From NCBI RefSeq assembly GCF_033807575.1, contig NC_084729.1, forward strand, positions 7,998,001 to 8,062,000: a stretch of 64,000 nucleotides of DNA, read 5' to 3'. The position numbers were made by a program, and so were the translations under genes. Position 1 is the first letter of the stretch. Each line of letters starts with the position of its first letter. Source of the DNA: Cydia pomonella (Eukaryota; Arthropoda; Insecta; Lepidoptera; Tortricidae). A model generated the notes under the pieces. That model saw nothing but the letters and a program-made list of their open reading frames with translations, was not told where the DNA came from and searched no databases. Shown here one piece after another: positions 50,650 through 60,500 of the stretch.

Positions 50650-50960
50650 TTGCACAAATTTAATTTTTGGTACAATCTATTATCGCTGACTGTATTTTTT
50701 TCCACAGGCAACTAATACTCTTCGAGACAATTATAAAAACTCCAAACACAATTAGGTTGCGATGTTTTATCATAGAGTTCCGTTGGCCACTACCTGTCTC
50801 CATCATCAGATCAGCTCTATAGTACCATAATATTGCATTGTCACCCAACTTACATATTGTATGCAACTTTTCAGCTTCATTGGAATTCGGGAAGTGGGTA
50901 AAATTTAACTTGAAAGATTTGACCCGTACATACATTGCAAGTTAATATAAAGCTTGTAAT
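50650..50960 (-). repeat. Dispersed repeat D
   Basis: Inverted relative of 20343-20675 (gactgtatttttttccacag, ctgtctccatcatcagatca). Confidence 0.7.
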
Positions 50961-51304
50961 ATAAAAGGTAGAGGCAAGGAACAAAATCTCCATATACCAA
51001 AGTGTCCGACCAAAAAACATAAATAGGTGGCGCTACAATACCTAGAATACTTGAGAAAAAAATCTAATCATAGACAGCGCACATCACTCTGTCAACGCCT
51101 AGGTTCTTAGCTACTCCAGCGCTGCTCTGGAGAGATTTGGAACTATTATTTATAGCTGACCGCTGGACACTTGCAACAGTTCTGCCGAAGGAGTTTCTGT
51201 TCCTTGCCTCTACCTTCCATAGCTTGTAAAATATCGGGATGACAGATGTAATGAAAACTAACGTGACTATTTCCATATATATTATCGGTTGTCATCTTGG
51301 GTAG

Positions 51305-51392
51305 GCGGGGAAACAATAAAACACATACGTCTGCAAACACTGTATTTTCGCTTCAAGTTGGTACAATAAAACATACACCTGCAAACACTGTA
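51305..51392 (-). repeat. Tandem duplication in zinc-finger gene 3' UTR
   Basis: Two ~45-nt copies of a unit containing tacagtgtttgcag and gtatgt-ttttattgt lie directly after the stop codon. The motif gcaggtgtatgtt also occurs in the exon 4 array unit. No AATAAA for this strand was found close by. Confidence 0.6.
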
Positions 51393-51515
51393 TTATCGCT
51401 TCCTTATCCTTCGTATGTTGAGATGCACGCCCTGCACGTGCTGCTTTAGGTTAGACGTGTCCGTGAACGCCTTCTCGCAGATATGACATTTGTGCCGACG
51501 GACGCCTAGGTGTGT
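51393..51515 (-). CDS. Zinc-finger gene exon 6 (terminal)
   Basis: Acceptor tttttttcag; THLGVRRHKCHICEKAF, HVQGVHLN, then a basic tail RRIRKR and TAA at 51395-51393. It completes one finger and holds the last one. Confidence 0.9.
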   Translation of the reverse strand, partial: THLGVRRHKCHICEKAFTDTSNLKQHVQGVHLNIRRIRKR

Positions 51516-54500
51516 CTGAAAAAAAAAAGGTTTTTTGTATTTTTTTTGTTACAAGCTGAATGTACTTTTCTTTCAACAGGCAATTAATACTCCGCGAGAA
51601 AAATCTAACAAACCCAACTAGGTTGTAATATGACACGTAAAGTATGTCACATACCAGCTTGAGTCTAAAGTATATACCACGTACAAGTTTGTGTTTAACA
51701 CATTCACTGCCGGGAACCCACCTGGTGGGCGCTCGTGAACTTTGTTCAGATGCCGGACAACCCGCTGGGCGGGTTGTTTTGTACGCAGCTATAGACCACC
51801 GGTTTCTGGGGTAGTGCGCCGTTTTTTTGTCTGGCAGTGAATGTGTAAAAAGTAAACTATGATAAGTCTGTGTCTAAAGTATGACACGTACGAGTCTATG
51901 TCTAAAGTAAAGTATGCCACGTACCAGCTTATGTCTAAAGTATATACCACGCACGAGTTTGTGTCTAAAGTAAACTATGATAAGTACAAGTCTGTGTCTA
52001 AAGTATGACACGTACGAGTCTATGTCTAAAGTAAAGTATGCCACGTACCAGCTTATGTCTAAAGTATATAATATGAATAAATATGAATATGAATATACCA
52101 CGTACGAGTTTGTCTCTAAAGTAAACTATGATAAGTACAAGTCTGTGTCTAAAGTATGACACGTACCAGTTTGTGTCTAAAGTAAAGTATGGCACGTACC
52201 AGCTTGTGTCTAAAGTAAAGTATGATAAGTACAAGTCTGTGTCTAAAGTATGACACGTACCAGTCTGTGTCTAAAGTAAAGTATGCCACGTACCAGCTTG
52301 TGTCTAAAGAGTCCGCTGAGCTTGCTGTACGTTTTCCCGCACAGGCGGCACGAGTTGCGGCCCGGGGGCTTCTTGGCGGCCGGGGGCCGCAGCCCGAGGT
52401 GGATGAGCCCGTGTTGCTGGAGCAAGCCCGGGGACTGGAAATAAAACATTTATTTATTTATTTTATCCACACTAGCCGGTAAAGGCTCTCTTTATTGTTC
52501 AAAAGCTGATGAAAGAAGTGTTATTTTATGCGCAAGAGTTGCAAAATTGTTTATTATAAAGTTTTAGAATTCGATTTATGGGCGAATTTTGAAATTTGGG
52601 CATACAAAGTAAGCATAAGGTGCTATCAAAGATAGCATATACAAAAGAATACTTACAGCGATAAGACCGCCTGTTGCTACCTTTCTTTACATTGTAAATT
52701 TGTTTTTAAATTTGTTTTATTTGTGGTGCAATAAAGAATATTTACACCTGCGATAATTGTAAACTCTGACCTTGGAAGTCTTGCCGCACTGCTCGCACAG
52801 ATAGTGCCGTCTCACCGCGAACCGGTACGGCGTGTCGGGATGTTCGCGAAGATAGTGCTGGTACACGCCGTTTGATAAACATACACCTGCGATAACTGTA
52901 AACAATCACCTTGAAAGTCTTGCCGCACTGCTCGCACAGATAGTGCCGTCTCACCGCGAACCGGTACGGCGTGTCGGGATGTTCGCGAAGATAGTGCTGG
53001 TACACGCCGTTTGATAAACATACACCTGCGATAACTGTAAACAATCACCTTGAAAGTCTTGCCGCACTGCTCGCACAGATAGTGCCGTCTCACCGCGAAC
53101 CGGTACGGCGTGTCGGGATGTTCGCGAAGATAGTGCTGGTACACGCCGTTTGATAAACATACACCTGCGATAACTGTAAACAATCACCTTGAAAGTCTTG
53201 CCGCACTGCTCGCACAGATAGTGCCGTCTCACCGCGAACCGGTACGGCGTGTCGGGATGTTCGCGAAGATAGTGCTGGTACACGCCGTTTGATAAACATA
53301 CACCTGCGATAACTGTAAACAATCACCTTGAAAGTCTTGCCGCACTGCTCGCACAGATAGTGCCGTCTCACCGCGAACCGGTACGGCGTGTCGGGATGTT
53401 CGCGAAGATAGTGCTGGTACACGCCGTTTGATAAACATACACCTGCGATAACTGAAAACAATCACCTTGAAAGTCTTGCCGCACTGCTCGCACAGATAGT
53501 GCCGTCTTACCGCGAACCGGTACGGCGTGTCGGGATGTTCGCGAAGATAGTGCTGGTACACGCCGTTTGATAAACATACACCTGCGATAACTGTAAACAA
53601 TCACCTTGAAAGTCTTGCCGCACTGCTCGCACAGATAGTGCCGTCTCACCGCGAACCGGTACGGCGTATCGGGATGTTCGCGAAGATAGTGCTGGTACAC
53701 GCCGTTTGGATGCGAAAACACTTCTGAACACTGCAACACAAATTTAATTCAGTTCATTCATATGCTTTTTTAATCAGATAGACTAGTTCTATCAAGTTTT
53801 TAAAATAATAAATACACGTTTGACGACCGGTTTGGCCTAGTGGGTGACCCCGTGGTGTGCACTGTACGTTACATACACTTTCACATAATCTGTATATATA
53901 TATATACTCCGCAGACCAATTCGAAAGGTCCTATTTCTATTTTTTTTTTCTTTTAAGGGGGAAGGTGTGGTGTGCATCGCTATAACGTTACTGCAATTAA
54001 TGGCTACCAACCTAACAAAATCAAAACGAATACAGTTTTAAACTAAGTGCATTGCTGCCAACTTACAAAATATTCATTTGGTTGCATAGTAAAAACAATG
54101 ACTTCATAAGTCAGATACACGCATGTGACACCCGTAATATAGCAACACCCATAGACTACGAAGACCGCTTAGCGTTGCTTGTTAGTCTCCGTAGGCTACG
54201 GTGGCCAAAATCGAGAAAAAACTGTCCAAAAATTTAATTTAGCAAGTAGCAAGTACCAGGGCCTCATGAGTTACGAGGAGGTGTCGCCGACCGGCCGGCC
54301 GCGGCCCGGGGCGGGCCGGGCGCGGAACAAGGTATGCTCGCGCGTCTTGGCTATATACTTTTGCTTTGTTTACCTAATGTCCGATATTGGATCGGACAAT
54401 GTAAAACCGCTCTTAGACTGACCTCGTCACACTTGATGGTCCGTCTCGGCGCGTCTTTCCGAACGTACTTCCTCTCCTTATAGTGCGTGTGCTTTTCCAT

Positions 54501-57500
54501 CTCCTCCGCGCTTTCGAACTGCTCGCCGCACTTTCTGCAGCCCAATCTACAAAAAAAAAAGGGTCAAAACGCTCTACTTTGTAATCCATAGACCTGAGAC
54601 GGATTTAGGCAAAGAGAATTTGAAATAGATGTGTATTTTCGAAGAAAACTTTGTAGCCACGTACATTTACTGCCATCTTTTGACACATTATTAAAACTTT
54701 TAGAACGCCATTTGGCTTTGATCCTTATCCTTTCACTGGTGTGTTTAATTTGTTAATTTTACTTACGGGACACAACCTAAAGGTTATGGCGCCATCGCTC
54801 GAAACGATGTCGCTATACCTTTGGCCTTTGATCTATTAGATGGCGCCACTTTATGATATTTAACAAATTTAACACGTATCTGTACTCTGTAAAAAGTTAT
54901 GCATGGTCATACGTTACAATTGGTGAGTGAAAAATCAATCATCCCCTATTTTCCTACCCTTAAGGTTGGTTTTTTTTTTCCAAATTTATATGGGACCAAC
55001 TTCGGGGTATACCCTTTCCAATAAAAAAATAATTTTTATTGTGGCCACAAAATTTTCTTCGACAATCCACCTCTATTTCAAATAATTTTCGATTCTGGTC
55101 ACTATTTGGTATTTCTCACTCACTCTTGTACATTATAGATTTATTTATTCATTTTATTTATAAATAAATAAATATTATAGGACATTATTACACAAATTGA
55201 CTAAGTCCCACAGTAAGCTCAATAAGGCTTGTGTTGAGGGTACTTAGACAACGATATATATAATATATAAATATTTATAAATACTTAAATACATAGAAAA
55301 CACCCATGACTCAGGAACAAATATCCATGCTCATCACACGAATAAATGCCCTTACCAGGATTTGAACCCGGGACCATCGGCTTCGTAGGCAGGGTCACTA
55401 CCCACTAGGCCAAACTGGTCGTCAAACAAACACAATAACAAACAAAGTACAAATGTGTATATTGCACAATATAACAAATAAAGTACAAATGGCGAACTTA
55501 ATGCCTAAAGGCATTCTCTACCAGTCAACCATCAGGCTAAACAGAAACGGTAGTACGTGCAGGCATTAAACATAAAAAAACAGAATAAGTAACTTAAAAC
55601 AAGCAATATAGCGATAAATAATATATACTAACGGTAAAAAACTTACATAAATATACTATAATTAAATATACATACATATATCTTATACCTTTAAACGAGC
55701 AATTCTTGTATATAAATATATTTCTGTGATCTCGGAAACGGCTCTAACGATTTCGCTGAAATTTGGTATATGGGGGTTTTTGGGGGTATACAATCGATCT
55801 AGATTAGTCTTATGTTTGGGAAAACGCGTGTTTTCGAGTTTTCATGCGTTTTTCTTACGACGCAGAATATGGTCGCTAATTTCGTGTTGCCGGCCACTGT
55901 CCGTCTGGTCCAGAGGCTTAAGACGCGGACGGCTAGAAACGAGTGTTACGGGTTCGAATCTCGCCCGGTGATTAACTTTTGTTTTTTTTTATATGCTCAA
56001 GTTTATATATAATTTTTTAAATTTTATTGTTTTAGACAAGTTTAATTTAGTAAAAAATGTAGTTAAGATTATCACCTATACACCACCATATTACAATAAA
56101 TATTTATAACCGAACAAAGCTCGGTCGCCCAGGTACTATTAACTTATGTACCCAGTGCAAAAAATACTATGACTACGAAGGACAATTAACCAGAGAGCTT
56201 GTCGAAAAAGTGCTTGCGTAACATGCGCTTAAACGAGAGCTTGGTTTGAGCCTGTCTGATGTTGAGTGGGAGATTTGTGATCACAGAAGCGCTGGTGGCC
56301 TAGCGGTAAGAGCGTGCAACTTGCAATCCGGAGGTCGCGGGTTCAAACCCCGGCTCGTACCAATGAGTTTTTCGGAAGTTATGTACGAAATATCATTCGA
56401 TATTTACCAGTCGCTTTTCGGTGAAGGAAAACATCGTGAGGAAACCGAACTAATCCCAACAAGGCCTAGTTTACCCTCTGGGTTGGAAGGTTAGATGGCA
56501 GTCGCTTTCGTAAAAACTAGTGCCTACGCCAAATCTTGGGATTAGTTGTCAAGCGGACCCCAGGCTCCCATGAGCCGTGGCAAAATGCCGGGACAACGCG
56601 AGGAAGAAGAGAAGAATCTCATTACTTACATATCCTTAGACATTTCCTTGTGTCTCTCCGTGATGAGTAAATGTCTGACATACATCTGTCGCGAGACGAA
56701 CGTCACGTCACATTCGTCGCAGCGCGTGCTGTCGTTTTCTAGCTTGTTTATATCCTGTAACAACACTTGTAAACATTAAGGAATATTACAAAAATAGACC
56801 AAGTCATCAAAGACAAAAATATCATTTTCATTTCTCCTATTCGGAAAGTTCCTTTCATAGGTTGACGACCGGTTTGGCCTAGTGGGTAGTGACCCTGCCT
56901 ACGAAGCTGATGGTCCCGGGTTCAAATCCTGGCAAGGGCATGTATTTGTGTGATGAGCATGGATATTTGTTCCTGAGTCATGGGTGTTTTCTATGTATTT
57001 AAGTATTTATATATTATATATATCGTTGTCTAAGTACCCTCAACACAAGCCTTATTGAGCTTACTGTGGGACTTAGTCAATTTGTGTAATAATGTCCTAT
57101 AATATTTATTTATTTATTTATTTATAGGCTGATAGCCGGGTGGGAAATTGCTTTTCCCACCTTAGGGTAGAAAGTTTTTTTTTTATTTGTACTTCGAGCA
57201 ACGGCTAACAGCCATATATGCCATATTATTCAGTTATAAGCTCTCATATTAGCTTCCGCATTTTCAGACCAAGTATTATCGAAATTAAATGTCAAATTGC
57301 ATTGCAATATTAAAAATTATACTATGTACTTGTATTTAATATTTAAATGTATGAAATCAACAAGTATTTGTTTAATAAAAATAAGCGTTTGTCCGCGCGC
57401 TTCCCGCGCATCAACAGCGCTTTTAAACGCTCCGTAAATATTAATCAATTTACTGGTTTAAAATGTGTTTTGTGGCTCGAAACTTATACTAAAACATCCC

Positions 57501-60500
57501 TAACAACTTAGTGATTAAATAAAAGTAAGTGGGATTAAAAATATAACTTGCAATAAAGTAGAAAACTCAAAAAATCCGGACCGACTCAGTGAAACGCGTA
57601 AGTGTATTCAGTAACCGCCGCTCTTACGCCCTTTAGTATACACAGTAGCTGCGGCTTAGTGACTGCGAGAGATTTCCAGGAATCGCCGCGCCGCGAACTT
57701 TGGTTAACTTAATCGCTAGTGCTACATTATTTCGGTAATTTTGCATCATGAGTACCTGTGGCGAATGCGGAAGACCAGTGAAGCCTGCTGAAAAGCTTAT
57801 GTGTTGCCAGTGCAGCTCACTGTACCACTTCCTTTGCATGAACCTAACTGCATCTAACTTTAAGAAGACACCAAAGACGAACTGGACGTGCGTAAAGTGC
57901 ACCCCCGCCGCCGCCGGGCAGACAGAGACACCACCTGCTAAAACCAGCTCACCTGATATGGACCTGACGGATACGAATAGAGCTGAGTCGGAGCAACGCA
58001 ACCAGCCGGAGGACATGAACTCACTGATATCAGAAATACGACTACTGCGTGATGACATGTCTAAACTGCGATCTGACTTTAACAGTCGCTTTGACTCGCT
58101 ATCCGAAAAGCTCAATATCTATGAAGCGCGCATCACAAAACTAGAGGAAAAGGATAAGGAGAACTCCTTACTTAAGGCCCAAGTTGCAGATCTCCAAAAA
58201 CAATTGAATCAGCAGACTCAAAACACACTGAATTCTGAACTAGAAATCATAGGCCTCCCTGAAACTCCAAACGAGAACCCTTATCACATGATACTTACAA
58301 CGGCCTCAAAGTTGGGAATGAAGCTTGAAGACGTTGATGTGAACTTCGCATCTCGCACGGGCCCGCCGCGCCGCAAATATGACAAAGACGGCGCTCAACC
58401 ACGGCCCTTAGTAGTTTCCTTTGTGCGAAGAGTGAAACGCGAAGAGTTTCTGAAAAATGCGAGGACACGGCGCTCAACGCTGAATAGCAAGGACATTGTT
58501 CCAGCAGAACCTGAAACGAAAATATTTATAAATGAGCGACTGACAAGTGACAACAGGCGATTTATTCGTGACGTGCGAGCATGGGTCAAAGAGCATGGCT
58601 TTAGATACTGCTGGATCCGCAGAGGAAGCATCTACATCAGAAAGCACGAAGGTAAAGATGGAAGCCCAGCCCTTCAAATTCGATCTTATGAAGATCTTCA
58701 GAAGCTGTCAGGAAACCGGGACGAATAATTTATGTAAGACGTTTATATTTGACAGACTTTGTTTGACCTGGTACACTTATACATTATGTTTGCTGAAATT
58801 TTGCCAACTGAGTCTAACTATCATGACGTTGCATTACTTGCACCTAACTTTAAATACACTTACATATTACCCTTACACACACGTTATTACACTCTCACAT
58901 ATCTATACACTTACACATAAATATAAAACAGAACACTTAATACATACATTTTACTTTAAAATACATATCACTCTGTGTCACAGTTTATTACACGTACGGG
59001 ACACTTATAACATATGGAGGCATTACTATACTGGACTACTATTACGTTTACTATTTATCTATTCTCAATGGCAACGTTGGATCTAATGACTGAAATCGAC
59101 AACTCGTTTAATTTCGAATGCCATACTATCTCCACACCTGAAGAATGTAGTCCCATAATCACTAAATACACACTAAAACTTCTTCAAGTAAATATAAGAA
59201 GTATGCAACGGAACTTTAATAACTTTTTATTGATTTTTGCAAGATTGAATATAAGTTTTGATATTATTATTTTAAGCGAATGTTGGATCAACGAAAACTC
59301 TACGATTAGACAAATTGAAGGATATGTATCGCACAGTACAAAAAAGTATATAAACAAATCAGGTGGAGTTGTCGCTTATGTAAAAAACAAATGGTCACCA
59401 AACGTTTCGGAACCAGATATAGCGGATGCAAACTGCCTTATGATAGATATTCCAAGCGTTTGTACAGTTTTAGGTCTTTATCGGTCCCCGTCTTTTCCTA
59501 ATACTGACAATTTTATTATGTCTCTGGACCAACTCCTTAAGTCCGCCCGCCGAAATTCTTGCCTAATAGTGTCAGGTGACATGAACATTAATATTTTAGA
59601 CTCTGCAGCTGATGATGAGCATGCATCTAGTTATCTGGATTTACTCGCTTCGCATGGATTACTATCATCTATAAACAAACCAACTCATAGTAAAAGCTGC
59701 ATAGATCATATATTCATCCCATGTACGTATAACGGTAAATCAATTGTTTGTTCAACTGACCTCACTGACCATGACTTGATTATGATCGGAATAGAATCAG
59801 GACGTTATATGAACACAACTCCAAAGAGATCTCGATTAAAAGCTGATTACTGTGGACTGTATAAAGAGCTTGAATCTGTTGACTGGTCTCCTGTTGTACA
59901 AGCAAGCAATGTTGATGACGCAGTGTCTCTTTTCTCTACTATTGTTTCAAACGCGATCTCTAAAAACTCCAAAATGATTCAAGTTAGTCACTCTAAATTC
60001 TGTATCCATCCCTGGATGACCCCTGGACTCATTAGGTGCTCAAAACAAAGAGATAAACTTCATCGAATCTCTAAGCAGTTTCCAAACGATGCAACCAAAA
60101 AACTGATTTACACAAGATACCGTAATTTCTATATTAAACTTCTTAGAAATCTTAAAACTGAATATGAGAAAAAAGAGCTCCTTGCAAATACCAAAACACC
60201 TAAAAAACTATGGCAAACAATCAATAAAATAGCTCATCGGAAATTGTCAACACCTACAGCGCACGATTTAATAAAAATAAAAAAAGCGAGAAGGAATCCT
60301 TAAACGTATGCAATGATTATTTTTCTTCTGTTGGACAAAACCTTGCCAATGTAATTCTAAGCAAAGATAATGAAACACAAGAGTCTCTGGCTGCTAAAGT
60401 TAAAGTAAATCCACCCACATTAAACTCTATATACATGTCCCCTACAGATAACAATGAAGTGCTCAGTCTTATTCAGAAATTAAATCCAAATAGTTCTCCG

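Larger units (their letters stand above)
46400..51392. other. Intergenic region between convergent IRP1 and zinc-finger genes
   Basis: Contains the IRP1 3' UTR, element P, MITE C, truncated SINE A, a tRNA-like fragment, LINE remnants and repeat D. The stretches 47620-48020 and 48460-48850 are AT-rich without recognisable content. At 48855-49030 a GC-richer patch (tccagtggcgtagccagaat) looks like another dispersed repeat. Confidence 0.65.

Noticed and set aside
52744..53730. CRISPR-like array (regular repeats)
   Set aside because: The genome is eukaryotic and the units are contiguous 139-bp coding repeats without distinct spacers.
52812..53739. Series of 123-codon minus-strand frames as separate zinc-finger genes
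   Set aside because: They are read-throughs of the 139-bp array that change frame every unit. Only the exon 53605-53730 joins its neighbours in phase.
58395..58677. Minus-strand frames opposite the LINE ORF1
   Set aside because: No motif; the sense frame has a PHD finger and coiled coil and explains the region.
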